From NCBI RefSeq assembly GCF_017877135.1, contig NZ_JAGIPH010000010.1, positions 124,001-188,000 on the forward strand: 64,000 nt of DNA. The letters are read 5' to 3'. A model generated the notes under the pieces. It was not told the origin of the DNA and ran no database searches. It worked only from the letters and a program-made list of their open reading frames with translations. The stretch is from Neorhizobium galegae. GTDB taxonomy: Bacteria; Pseudomonadota; Alphaproteobacteria; Rhizobiales; Rhizobiaceae. Below, piece after piece: positions 37,073-45,182 of this stretch (its first letter is position 1; each line of letters begins with the position of its first letter). The position numbers and the translations under genes are program-made.

Positions 37073-38959
37073 ATGAGATCTTCATGGACACGCCGTACAC
37101 TTTTGCGCAGCATGACGGCCCTTGCGGGCAGTCTGTTTGCGCCGCCGCTTCTCTCCGGCCTTGGCCAGGCGCAGGCCGCCTATAGGACAACCCGTCCGGA
37201 TCTTCCCGCAGACTTCGGTCGCGGAAGGAGCGTCGCCATTGTCGGCGCTGGGGTAGCCGGGCTCACATCGGCCCTCAGGCTGGCCAATGCCGGCTTCAAG
37301 GTCGTGGTGTTTGAGGCAGACAGCCGCTATGGCGGGCGCAGCCTGACCGCCCGTCCGTCCAACGAAGCCTACCGCAAATGGTGGTTCAAGAAATATCCCG
37401 GAACCGATCAGTTTCCGGCCATGTATGCGGATCGTTACCAGGAGGTGGCGACAAGCCCTGCCCCAGATCTTCAGATCTGCGAATTCATGGATGATGACTG
37501 GAAGCCCGAGTCAGGGCGCGATCCGGTGGAACTGTTTCTGAATGCCGGGCCAGGGCGCATCCCGTCCAACCACGTCAATCTCATCGCGCTCTGCCAGGAG
37601 ATCGGCGTGGCGCTCGAGCCCTATTTCTTCCAGTCCATGTCCAACCTCATTCAAAGCCAGACTTTTGACAACGGCAAGCCCATCAGCTTTGCCCAGGTGA
37701 CCTACAGTCTCTATGCCGAAATGGCGCAGATGATGTACCAGGTGGCCCGCGAGGGGATCAAACTGAAGGGCAACCCAGGCGCCGAAGAAACGAAAGCGCT
37801 GGAGAACCTCTACCAGTTGTTCGGCAACCTTAGCAGCAGCGGCGACATCCAGCCGAATTCGCGGCTCGGATACACGCATCTGCCAGGCGGTTGGCGCGAT
37901 AGCGGCACGCTGCGTGACAGCGTCCCCCTCGACAAGATCCTGTCCTCCGGCTTCATCGGCGATGCCGACGCCAATCCGGAACTGTCGCCGGGATCGTTTC
38001 TGTTCAACGGCTTCAACATCGACTGGCAGCCGTCGCTGATGCAGCCGATCGGGGGCATGGACCGAATCTGGCAGCAATTGCTGCTGCAGGATGTGCCGAA
38101 AACGGCGATCTGGAACGAAAGCCTGCAGCCGGTCGCCGGCGCCGGCGCCAAGGTTGGCAACCTCGTTCTCCTGAATACGGCCGTCACCGGCATTGCGCCC
38201 AGCAGCAGCGGCGTCAGCCTGCGCGTCAACCCTTCCAATGCCACGGGAGAGACGGGCGTCCAGCAACACGAATTCGACTTCTGCATCTCCACGACCGCCC
38301 CCTCCCTTCTCAACCGCATCCTGGTGAAGGAAGGCCTGCCGCGGGCCTTCATCAACGGGCTGGACGCATTTTCGGTCCAGGGGGAATGGGGCGATGACGA
38401 TCCCACACCCAATCTGTGGACACCGGCGATCAAGGTTGGATGGCAGGGCAAGAGCCGCTTCTGGGAAACCGAAGATGAGATCTATGGCGGCATTTCCTGG
38501 ACCACCGACATCATCGGCCAGATCTGGTACCCGTCGGAGGATTTCACCGCCCATACCGGCATCCTGACCGGCGCCTACAATCGCGGTACGCCGGCTGTCA
38601 CCTATGCGCGCCAGGGCAATGTGGAGCGTATCGCCACGGCGCGGCACGGCCTCGGGCTTCTCCATCCGGAGGCAAAGGAGGAGGTTTACCGGGGCCTGTC
38701 GATCGCTTGGCAATATATGCCGAACCAGGTCGGCGGCTGGGCGTCCGATACGGCAAGCACGTCGCCGAACGTCTATCGGGAGATCACGACATTCGACCCG
38801 TCGGGCCGCTTCTTCTGCGCCGGCGACACTTGGAGCTACTGGCCCGGATGGCAGGAAGGCGCCGTTGCATCGGCCTATTGCGCGATCGCCGCGATCGCGC
38901 ACAGCATTGAGCCGCTCAACTGCCTCGACTGCGGATGCTTTTCAGGCATGAAGGGCTGA
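37073..38959 (+). CDS. Tat-exported FAD-dependent amine oxidase
   Basis: A 628-residue flavoprotein. The N-terminus has a twin-arginine signal (TRRTLLRSM, hydrophobic stretch, AQA cleavage site near residue 36). The dinucleotide-binding loop is VAIVGAGVAGLTSALRLANAGFKVVVFEAD (GAGVAG 58-63), followed by RYGGRS, the amine-oxidase GGR motif. A C-terminal FAD block reads FFCAGDTWSYWPGWQEGAVASAY. It should oxidise an amine or amino acid in the periplasm, releasing H2O2 and an aldehyde or keto acid; the substrate cannot be read from sequence. The ATG at 37073 follows GGAGGAAAA; earlier starts lack this. Confidence 0.82.
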   Translation: MRSSWTRRTLLRSMTALAGSLFAPPLLSGLGQAQAAYRTTRPDLPADFGRGRSVAIVGAGVAGLTSALRLANAGFKVVVFEADSRYGGRSLTARPSNEAYRKWWFKKYPGTDQFPAMYADRYQEVATSPAPDLQICEFMDDDWKPESGRDPVELFLNAGPGRIPSNHVNLIALCQEIGVALEPYFFQSMSNLIQSQTFDNGKPISFAQVTYSLYAEMAQMMYQVAREGIKLKGNPGAEETKALENLYQLFGNLSSSGDIQPNSRLGYTHLPGGWRDSGTLRDSVPLDKILSSGFIGDADANPELSPGSFLFNGFNIDWQPSLMQPIGGMDRIWQQLLLQDVPKTAIWNESLQPVAGAGAKVGNLVLLNTAVTGIAPSSSGVSLRVNPSNATGETGVQQHEFDFCISTTAPSLLNRILVKEGLPRAFINGLDAFSVQGEWGDDDPTPNLWTPAIKVGWQGKSRFWETEDEIYGGISWTTDIIGQIWYPSEDFTAHTGILTGAYNRGTPAVTYARQGNVERIATARHGLGLLHPEAKEEVYRGLSIAWQYMPNQVGGWASDTASTSPNVYREITTFDPSGRFFCAGDTWSYWPGWQEGAVASAYCAIAAIAHSIEPLNCLDCGCFSGMKG

Positions 38960-39003
38960 AGGATCATGCAGATGTGACCGGGCACCGCGCATCAAAAGCC
39001 AGG

Positions 39004-39200
39004 TCCAAAAACAAAAAGCCTGCCGCGGGAGGAGGTGCGGCAGGCTTTTCGAAAAGAACTGAACGGCGCTGGGAGGAGGAGTGCCGCCACTCTGCAGACG
39101 CCCCTTGGGAGGAGGAGTGGGCCGTCTGACACACGAAGCTCTGCGGGAGGAGGAGCATTGCTTCGATGAGGATGATCATACGCCAGATCGGCGGATTTGA
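39004..39200 (-). ncRNA. Array of four CCUCCUCCC-motif hairpins (cuckoo/CcsR-like small RNAs)
   Basis: On the minus strand the motif CCTCCTCCC occurs four times, at 39145-39153, 39107-39115, 39071-39079 and 39027-39035, spaced 36-44 bases. Each is exposed in a hairpin loop: CGAAGC/GCTTCG (39134-39165), CAGACG/CGTCTG (39095-39128), CGGCGC/GTGCCG with one GU pair (39064-39086), and a 13-bp terminator stem (39014-39049). The array lies just downstream of a DUF1127 gene on the same strand. This matches Rhodobacter CcsR1-4, which follow ccaF1 (DUF1127) and carry the same loop motif. The motif resembles the anti-Shine-Dalgarno sequence, so base pairing with ribosome sites is possible. Transcript ends are inferred from the promoter-like sequence near 39206 and the terminator. 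Confidence 0.72.
39014..39049 (-). terminator. Rho-independent terminator carrying CCUCCUCCC in its loop
   Basis: AAAAGCCTGCCGC pairs perfectly with GCGGCAGGCTTTT (13 bp) around a 10-base loop that contains CCTCCTCCC on the minus strand. The minus-strand transcript continues into TTTTTGTTTTTGG, a good termination tail. It ends the hairpin array and, read from the plus strand, may also stop the amine oxidase transcript (stop at 38959). Confidence 0.85.
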
Positions 39201-39205
39201 TAGGC

Positions 39206-39230
39206 ATTATGTTGCAGTGCAGCTATGCAA
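39206..39230 (-). promoter_or_regulatory. Candidate promoter and LysR-type box for the hairpin RNA array
   Basis: On the minus strand TTGCA-N9-TGCAA (39212-39230) is followed at once by CATAAT (39206-39211), a good -10 hexamer. The inverted repeat has the spacing of a LysR-type site. No convincing -35 hexamer is present, as expected for an activated promoter. Transcription would start near 39200 and run through the four hairpins. Confidence 0.45.
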
Positions 39231-39283
39231 AAATCGGGATGCTCCAGAACCCATATCCAGCATCGTGACTGCGGCCCAAACGC

Positions 39284-39310
39284 AAAAACGCCCGCGTCGA
39301 GAGCGGGCGT
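39284..39310 (-). terminator. Rho-independent terminator of the DUF1127 gene
   Basis: ACGCCCGC and GCGGGCGT form an 8-bp stem with a 7-base loop (39288-39310), followed on the minus strand by TTTTT. It lies 28 bp downstream of the DUF1127 stop and separates that gene from the hairpin RNA array, so the RNAs need their own promoter or read-through. Confidence 0.8.
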
Positions 39311-39337
39311 CTGCAAGACAGAACTGGCGCGAAAGGC

Positions 39338-39484
39338 TTAGAAGCCGACAGAGGCCCGCGCCACATCGCGGATTTCACCGCGGGCAATGCCCAGGTCGTT
39401 CAGTTCGCGGTTGGACATGCGGCCAAGTTCCGTGACCGTCTGACGATACTTGCGCCAATTGTTGAGAGAGCGTGCTACGTTCAT
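39338..39484 (-). CDS. DUF1127 small protein (YjiS/CcaF1-like)
   Basis: A 48-residue basic protein, MNVARSLNNWRKYRQTVTEL then GRMSNRELNDLGIARGEIRDV..., the complete DUF1127 pattern with the ELxDLGIxRxxI core. GGGGAG precedes the ATG. Short DUF1127 proteins are abundant in alphaproteobacteria; Rhodobacter CcaF1 binds RNA and affects small-RNA maturation, and Agrobacterium members influence phosphate and carbon uptake. The hairpin RNA array downstream strengthens a role in RNA metabolism. A TATATT box at 39555-39560 (minus strand) may be its -10. A real gene despite its size. Confidence 0.9.
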   Translation of the reverse strand: MNVARSLNNWRKYRQTVTELGRMSNRELNDLGIARGEIRDVARASVGF

Positions 39485-39816
39485 GATGCTCCCCTTTCCT
39501 GAGGTTCGTTTGACGTCAGCAACCGTGCTTGGCTCCGGCGTCGTTTGATGTCGCTAATATAGACTCGGGGGCGGCCAGCGAACAGTCGCAATGCGTCAGG
39601 CCACCTATGCAGCGAATGCAAGGCGTCCTCGACCCCTCCCCGCCAAATGCCTTTGGCTGCATCATCCGCAGGCAATTTTCGATTGACAGGAATGCGGCTA
39701 TAGGATGACCGGCGGCTGCAGGCGCGTTGTGCAGAAAGACGAGGCGCGCCGCCGATGGGCGTCAAGCGTCACCGGGCAGACAGCCAAACCTTCGCGCAAG
39801 CCGTGTCGGAGGCCGG
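39485..39816. other. Intergenic region upstream of the DUF1127 gene
   Basis: 332 bp. It contains the ribosome site of the DUF1127 gene and a TATATT box with a weak TGTTCG 17 bases upstream (minus strand, 39555-39583). Nothing else recognisable up to the stop of the PAS-GGDEF gene; short frames here look like chance. Confidence 0.4.
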
Positions 39817-41331
39817 CTATTCGGCCGCGGGCTGGCCAAGGGCGGCAATCTGCTCGCCCGGATGATGATCGTCTCTTCCCATCTCCTCTGCGAGGCGCCT
39901 CTGCCGGGCAGAGTGAAACTGGCGCTTCTGCTGATACATGGCCGCATCGGCCCGCCGCACCACGGCTTCGATCTTTTCACCCTGCTCGCTGGTGGCGATA
40001 CCGAGCGCGATGCTGAGCGGTGCGTTCGAGTAGAACTGGTTGTTGATCTTCAACAGCTCCTGAATCGTGTCAGCCATGGCCGCCGCTGCGGCCCGGTCGG
40101 CACCCGGCATCAGGATGGCAAATTCGTCGCCACCAATGCGGGCGACGTGGTTCGGCCGCGTCACGGCACCGTTCAGCACTTCGCCGATCCGTCGCAGCAG
40201 GGCATCGCCCGCATCGTGGCCCAGCGTGTCATTGGTGTCCTTCAACCCGTTGAGGTCAATCACGAGGATAGAGACCGGCCTCAGCGGCTTGCGCTCCATG
40301 CGGTTCATTTCATCGACATAGAAGGCGCGATTATGCAGTTTGGTCAGCACATCGTGCTTGCCGAGATATTCGAGATAGGCTTCCGCCTTCTTGCGCGCCG
40401 TGATGTCGGTGAGCGCCACCTGCACCAGCGACCAGTCGTCTTCGTGGCCCGGAAGCACGGAAAACTGCATCAGGACATAGCGCTCGGACCCGTCGAGCGC
40501 ATAATTGACCACCTCGCGCTGGTGGAAGAGATTGTTGTTCCACAGCTCCACCAGCTGTTCGCGAAAATGCTTTTCCATCTCATCGCGGAAAATATCGCCG
40601 AGCCGCTGCAACAGCGTCTGGCGGTCGGGCGCACAGAACAGATCGAGCGTCGACTGATTGACCGTGATGACGCGGATCTCGCTCATGCACTGGCGCACGA
40701 ACTCCGGATGCACGTCGGTGAACACGCGAAAATCGGCAATGCCCTGCGCGCGCACATCCTCAAGCATGGTGCGGATACGGCTGAAATCCTCGACCCACAG
40801 CGACACCGGCGAGTGTTCGAAGATCCCTTCGGCATATTGACGGTTCGACAGTTCACGGCGGCGGGCATCCTCGCGCTCCGTCACGTCTTCCGTCGTCAGC
40901 AGAAGCCGGTCGAGCGTTTGCTCATGGCCCGGCAAGACGGCACCGCGCAGCTGTATATCCAGACGCCGGCCCGACAGCGTGTAATTGACCGCACTGCCGA
41001 AAAACTCCTTATGCCCATCGAACAGAGCGGAAAGCTCGTTGATGTGGCTTTCCAGCATGTCGTCCCGGAAGACGCGGTCGATATTAGCAACCAGATGCGC
41101 CTGGCTTTCGGCCCCGAAGAGCTCGAGCGTCTTTCGATTGACCTCCAGCACGCGGATCTTGGAGGCGCAGAGCGCCACGCGCGACAGATCCGCCCGCAGG
41201 AAACGGCGGATGTCGGTCACCCCCTCGCGACGCCAGACGTCGAATTGAGCGGCAACGCCGCTGAAATCCTCGATCCACATGGCAATAGGCGCGAGATCGA
41301 AAACATCGGCACCGCTATTGTTGTCCATCAT
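39817..41331 (-). CDS. Tandem-PAS diguanylate cyclase
   Basis: A 504-residue soluble protein with two PAS-like domains that are clearly copies of each other: FDLAPIAMWIEDFS...DRVFRDDM and FEHSPVSLWVEDFS...GDIFRDEM, exactly 160 residues apart. They precede a GGDEF domain with HDVLTKLHNRAF, VIDLNGLKDTNDTLGHD and the active motif IGGDEF (400-404). No RxxD inhibitory site is visible. Of several possible starts, the ATG at 41331 (MMDNNSG) has GAGGG shortly upstream. Probably makes cyclic-di-GMP in response to an unknown cytoplasmic signal. Confidence 0.86.
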   Translation of the reverse strand: MMDNNSGADVFDLAPIAMWIEDFSGVAAQFDVWRREGVTDIRRFLRADLSRVALCASKIRVLEVNRKTLELFGAESQAHLVANIDRVFRDDMLESHINELSALFDGHKEFFGSAVNYTLSGRRLDIQLRGAVLPGHEQTLDRLLLTTEDVTEREDARRRELSNRQYAEGIFEHSPVSLWVEDFSRIRTMLEDVRAQGIADFRVFTDVHPEFVRQCMSEIRVITVNQSTLDLFCAPDRQTLLQRLGDIFRDEMEKHFREQLVELWNNNLFHQREVVNYALDGSERYVLMQFSVLPGHEDDWSLVQVALTDITARKKAEAYLEYLGKHDVLTKLHNRAFYVDEMNRMERKPLRPVSILVIDLNGLKDTNDTLGHDAGDALLRRIGEVLNGAVTRPNHVARIGGDEFAILMPGADRAAAAAMADTIQELLKINNQFYSNAPLSIALGIATSEQGEKIEAVVRRADAAMYQQKRQFHSARQRRLAEEMGRDDHHPGEQIAALGQPAAE

Positions 41332-41479
41332 GCGCCCTCGCATAGCCTCTTGCGGCCAGTCCATAGAACGAATCCACCCCGCGGTCATTCAAATCTGGAA
41401 TAGAATGAGACACCTGTCGAACTTTTTTAGCAGGTCCTTGACTTCGGCCAAGGATGCGCCGGCGTCTGATGTCCTGTGA

Positions 41480-42664
41480 TCAGGATCCGGACGCAGCGGC
41501 GCGCGCGTCGAGCTGTTGCCCGATCAGGGCAGCGGTGGTCTCTGCCCCGTCCATCAGGATCGAAATCTGCGGCCGCGCCGGACGCTGCCGCACCCTGCCG
41601 ATGGCTGCAGCCAGTGTCTCGCCGCTCAGCTGCTGCTCACCAACCACTTCGGCAAAGCCGAGGCTTGCCAGCTTTTCGGCGCGCATCGTCTGTTCGGTCT
41701 CGCCGCCCGATGCGAAGGGCACCAGCACGCATCCGCATGTGGCCAAGAGAAGATCGCAGACAGTATTGTAGCCGGCCTGCGAGATCGACAGTTCGGCATT
41801 CATGAGGAGGCTCGGAAAGTCGGTGCGAAAGCGCACCAGCGCAACATTCTTGTCCGCCCGCGCCGAGAGGCGGTCAAACGCTTCGGCCGGCATGTTGGGC
41901 CCGGCAATCAGGCACCAGCTGCGGTCGTCGCTGAGGATATCGCGGGCATCGAGCGCTGCCTCGACAAGGGCGGCTCCCACCGCGCCACCGCCTGCAGACA
42001 CGACGACGTCGAACCGATCCGGTGACGGCACCGGCGTCTGAGGTGCCACAAGCCCGGTGTAATGCACCTTGCCGGCAATGTCTCCGGCGAGCGGAAACGT
42101 GTCTTCCAGCCGCACGAATTGCGGATCGCCATGGATCAGCACACCGTCGAAATAATTCGTGACAAGATCGGCGGTTTCCCGGTCGCGGCCCGGCTTGCGG
42201 TTTTCCTGCAGGATATCGCGCACCGAACTGTAGAGAAGCGGGCGCGGGGATGCCTGCCGGATGGCCTCCAGAAGGGGCAGAAGCTCGAACCGCATCTGGC
42301 GGCGGCCGAAGGGAAAGGCTTCGATCAGCACCGCATCGGGGGCTGCCGCCTGGAAGGCTTCGCTGAGGAGTGCTGCCCGGCGCGCCTCGAACCGCTCATC
42401 GACACGGCGGCCATCGGCGTCGATCAGGCCCGAAAAACCGGTGCTGGAGGAAAGCACGGCCGGCAGTTGCACATGCCGCACGTTCGGACCAGGAAACCCT
42501 TCGATGGAATTGCCGCCGGTCACCAGCGTCACCTCCATGCCGGCGGCATGGAGCGCTGCGGCGATGCGGCTTGCCCGCACGAGATGGCCAATGCCGAGCA
42601 GATGCTGGACGTAGAAGAAAATCCGCTTCGGTGCCTTCACCGTCTCGCTATCCGTTTCCGTCAC
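41480..42664 (-). CDS. Glycosyltransferase, MurG/UGT-like (GT-B fold)
   Basis: A 394-residue protein with an N-terminal FFYVQHLLGIGHLVRASRIAAALHAAGMEVTLVTGG domain and a C-terminal nucleotide-sugar domain ending LSISQAGYNTVCDLLLATCGCVLVPFASGGETEQTMRAEKL, as in GT28/UGT-type enzymes. The GTG at 42664 is chosen because AAGGAG lies 8 bases upstream and the previous gene stops 1 bp before it; an ATG 23 codons earlier lies inside that gene. It forms a three-gene set with the next two transferases, so it likely belongs to a surface glycan or glycolipid pathway. Donor and acceptor are unknown. Confidence 0.8.
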   Translation of the reverse strand: MTETDSETVKAPKRIFFYVQHLLGIGHLVRASRIAAALHAAGMEVTLVTGGNSIEGFPGPNVRHVQLPAVLSSSTGFSGLIDADGRRVDERFEARRAALLSEAFQAAAPDAVLIEAFPFGRRQMRFELLPLLEAIRQASPRPLLYSSVRDILQENRKPGRDRETADLVTNYFDGVLIHGDPQFVRLEDTFPLAGDIAGKVHYTGLVAPQTPVPSPDRFDVVVSAGGGAVGAALVEAALDARDILSDDRSWCLIAGPNMPAEAFDRLSARADKNVALVRFRTDFPSLLMNAELSISQAGYNTVCDLLLATCGCVLVPFASGGETEQTMRAEKLASLGFAEVVGEQQLSGETLAAAIGRVRQRPARPQISILMDGAETTAALIGQQLDARAAASGS

Positions 42665-42665
42665 G

Positions 42666-43904
42666 TCACACACTCCTTGTCCAGCTTGCTGCAAACAGCC
42701 GCTCCAGATCGCGGATGCTGTTGTGGTGGTCAAACTGCGTGCGCACCTTCTGCTCGGCCTTTTGCGCCAAGCTCGCGCGCAGCAGCGGATCGCCGATCAT
42801 CCGCGCAAGCGCTCCAGCAAGCGCGTCGGGGGCATCGGGTGCAACCAGCAGGCTGTTTTGCGCATCCTCGAAGAGTTCGGTAATACCCGAAACGGTCGTC
42901 GATACAACCGCCAACCCTTGGCTTGCGGCCTCCACCATCACATTGGGCAGACCGTCGCGATCACCATCGGCGGTAATCCGGCAGGCGAGCGTAAAGAGAT
43001 CGCTGTCGCGGTAATGCTGAAGCACCTCGCGCTGGTCGAGCGCGCCCTTCCAGGTGATGCGGCCGGCAATGCCAAGCTCCTCGGCGAGCGGTTTCAGCCG
43101 CGAAAGCTCGTCACCACCGCCGATATGGGTAAGATGCCAAGCAAGATCCGATGGCAGTTTTGCGAGCGCCTGCAACAGCACGTCATAGCCTTTTTTCGGC
43201 ACGGCGCGGCCGACGCTCAGCAGCCGGACCGGGTCTTGCGGATCAGACCCATCTCGTGCTGGCCGCTCACCGCCAAAATGCGGAAAGCGGTCGAGATCAA
43301 GACCGTGATAGCTCAGATGAACATTGTTTCGCCCCCGCGATAGCCTGGTCAGCTGATCAAAGCCGACGCGGGTGCAGGTGACGGCCCAATCGGCATCGGC
43401 GAGTTTTTCCTCAAGGTCCCAGTCAGGCGAGGTCCAGATATCCTTGGCATGCGCCGAAACCGTCCAGGGAATGCCTGAGATCATGCTGGCATAGCGCGCC
43501 ACGGAGGCAGGCGTGTGGATGAAATGCACATGCAGCCATCCGGCATCCGCCGGCCATTCCGCCACCAGCACGGCGGCCTGACCGAAGCGGCGAAATCGGT
43601 TGCGTGACACATCGCGGCGAAGATCCTTGAGGAAGGATCGCAACGCCGTGGAAAAGCCCGGGAGGCGCGCGACCGCCGCCAGCGCCTTCAGCACCCGAAG
43701 CGGTTCCTCGTGCAGGTATTCCGGCAGATACCAGACCCTGGCGCGGATCTCGTCATGCACCGGATGCCGCTTCTTGTCGGTCGGGCGGCGCATGGCCACC
43801 AGTTCGAGCTCGAAACCTGCCCGTTCCAGCCCCAGCAATTCCTGCGCGATGAAGGTTTCGGACAGGCGAGGATAGCCCTTCAGCAGGACCAGAATCTTCT
43901 TCAT
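42666..43904 (-). CDS. Glycosyltransferase family 4
   Basis: A 412-residue GT-B enzyme. It starts KKILVLLKGYPRLSETFIAQELLGLERAGFELELVAMRRP, the opening seen in exopolysaccharide GT4 enzymes, with HVHFIHTPASVARYAS, LSVGRAVPKKGYDVLLQAL (donor-binding lysine region) and DGDRDGLPNVMVEAASQGLAVVST (the EX7E-type block). One base separates it from the next gene. Probably cytoplasmic, acting on a lipid-linked or protein acceptor. Confidence 0.88.
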   Translation of the reverse strand: MKKILVLLKGYPRLSETFIAQELLGLERAGFELELVAMRRPTDKKRHPVHDEIRARVWYLPEYLHEEPLRVLKALAAVARLPGFSTALRSFLKDLRRDVSRNRFRRFGQAAVLVAEWPADAGWLHVHFIHTPASVARYASMISGIPWTVSAHAKDIWTSPDWDLEEKLADADWAVTCTRVGFDQLTRLSRGRNNVHLSYHGLDLDRFPHFGGERPARDGSDPQDPVRLLSVGRAVPKKGYDVLLQALAKLPSDLAWHLTHIGGGDELSRLKPLAEELGIAGRITWKGALDQREVLQHYRDSDLFTLACRITADGDRDGLPNVMVEAASQGLAVVSTTVSGITELFEDAQNSLLVAPDAPDALAGALARMIGDPLLRASLAQKAEQKVRTQFDHHNSIRDLERLFAASWTRSV

Positions 43905-43910
43905 GCGAAT

Positions 43911-45119
43911 TCAGCCCTGCGCGAGCGACAGATGGTACGAACCCTTGCGCTTGAACCAGTTGGCGACGATGCGCGAAATGGTGGGGAGACCTTCCATATG
44001 CATGCCGGGCGCACTCACCGACGGCGGATCGCGCTGCAACACATCCTTGATGGCTGCGGCAAACCTCACGGGATCGACGGACTCCTCACCCGATACCATG
44101 CTGACAAGGCCAAGCTCGCTTGCCCGCGTCGCACGGATCAGTTGCTCCTCGCGCGGCTGCGTGCGCGGAACGATGAGAGCCGGCTTGTCGAAGGAGAGGA
44201 TTTCGCAATAGGTGTTGTAGCCGCCCATGGCCACGACCGCCTTTGCGCCGGCAATGCGATCTTCCATGCGGTTGTCGAACTCGATGATCTCCAGAAGCGG
44301 GTTGTTCTCGCAGGCATCCTTGAAGTGGCTGCGCTGTTCGCCGGACATGTAGGGGCCGAGCACGATCACCGCCTTGTGGGTCAGCGTCGGATCTGCCTCG
44401 TAGGCGGCAATCACGTCACGCACCAGATCGGCGCCATCGCCACCGCCGCCTGTCGTCACCAGCAGGTAATCCTCGCGGCCGGCCTGCGAGGTACTGGGCT
44501 CCAGCGAAGCCTTGCGCTGCAGGAAGCCGACGAAATTCATCTTGGAGCGCACCGAGTGCGGAATATCGATGCCGGTCAGCGGATCATAGAAATCCGGAGG
44601 CCCATAGACCCAGACATCGTCATAGAGATTGCCGATCTTGCGCAGGACATCGTTGCGCTTCCATTCCGCCTCCAGGAGGTGCGGCGCATCCATGACGTCA
44701 CGCAGACCCAGCACCAGCGTCGTGCCGCGGGTCTTGAGGTAGGCAAGCGTATCCTCCACCTCGTTGCGCAGGCCAAGCGGCTCCTTGTCGATAATGAAGA
44801 TGTCAGGCTCGAAGGTCTCTGCCGTATGGCGGATGATCGACTGGCGCATTTTCATGGTCTCGTGCAAATCGATATGCCGGTCCATGGACGTATATTCGCC
44901 GTTGCGCAGCTTGATGACGCTGGGGATTTTGACGAAATCCACGCGGGCGCGATAGTCGAAGGCCCCGGCGATGGTGGCGCCGGAGATAATGAGCACGTTG
45001 AGGCCGCGGTAATCCTCGACCAGCGAATGGGCAATCGTGCGGCAGCGTCTCAAATGGCCAAGCCCGAATGTATCGTGGCTGTACATCAGGATACGAGCGT
45101 TCCCAAGGCGTCTTGGCAT
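43911..45119 (-). CDS. Predicted glycosyltransferase (COG4671 type)
   Basis: A 402-residue protein with N-terminal RILMYSHDTFGLGHLRRCRTIAHSL and the late block GAKAVVAMGGYNTYCEILSFDKPALIVPRTQPREEQLIRA, typical of uncharacterised GT-B proteins related to MurG and annotated as predicted glycosyltransferases. In the middle, IFIIDKEPLGLRNEV is a conserved mark of this group. It is the first gene of the three-transferase set (6 bp before the GT4 gene). GGAG precedes the ATG. Sugar specificity unknown. Confidence 0.8.
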   Translation of the reverse strand: MPRRLGNARILMYSHDTFGLGHLRRCRTIAHSLVEDYRGLNVLIISGATIAGAFDYRARVDFVKIPSVIKLRNGEYTSMDRHIDLHETMKMRQSIIRHTAETFEPDIFIIDKEPLGLRNEVEDTLAYLKTRGTTLVLGLRDVMDAPHLLEAEWKRNDVLRKIGNLYDDVWVYGPPDFYDPLTGIDIPHSVRSKMNFVGFLQRKASLEPSTSQAGREDYLLVTTGGGGDGADLVRDVIAAYEADPTLTHKAVIVLGPYMSGEQRSHFKDACENNPLLEIIEFDNRMEDRIAGAKAVVAMGGYNTYCEILSFDKPALIVPRTQPREEQLIRATRASELGLVSMVSGEESVDPVRFAAAIKDVLQRDPPSVSAPGMHMEGLPTISRIVANWFKRKGSYHLSLAQG

Positions 45120-45182
45120 GCTCAGTCTACTCCATCGAGTTCAGGTGCCGGACAACGCCTCCCCGCGCAATCCGTTTGGTTC

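Noticed and set aside
39027-39153. GGGAGGAGG repeats considered as a CRISPR or direct-repeat array
   Set aside because: Units are only 9 bases with spacers of 27-35 bases that are themselves parts of hairpins; the motif sits in loops, which fits structured RNA and not CRISPR.
39027-39153. GGAGGAG boxes considered as plus-strand Shine-Dalgarno sequences of tiny genes
   Set aside because: No start codon followed by a sensible frame at proper spacing after the boxes; the hairpins and the DUF1127 context explain them better on the minus strand.
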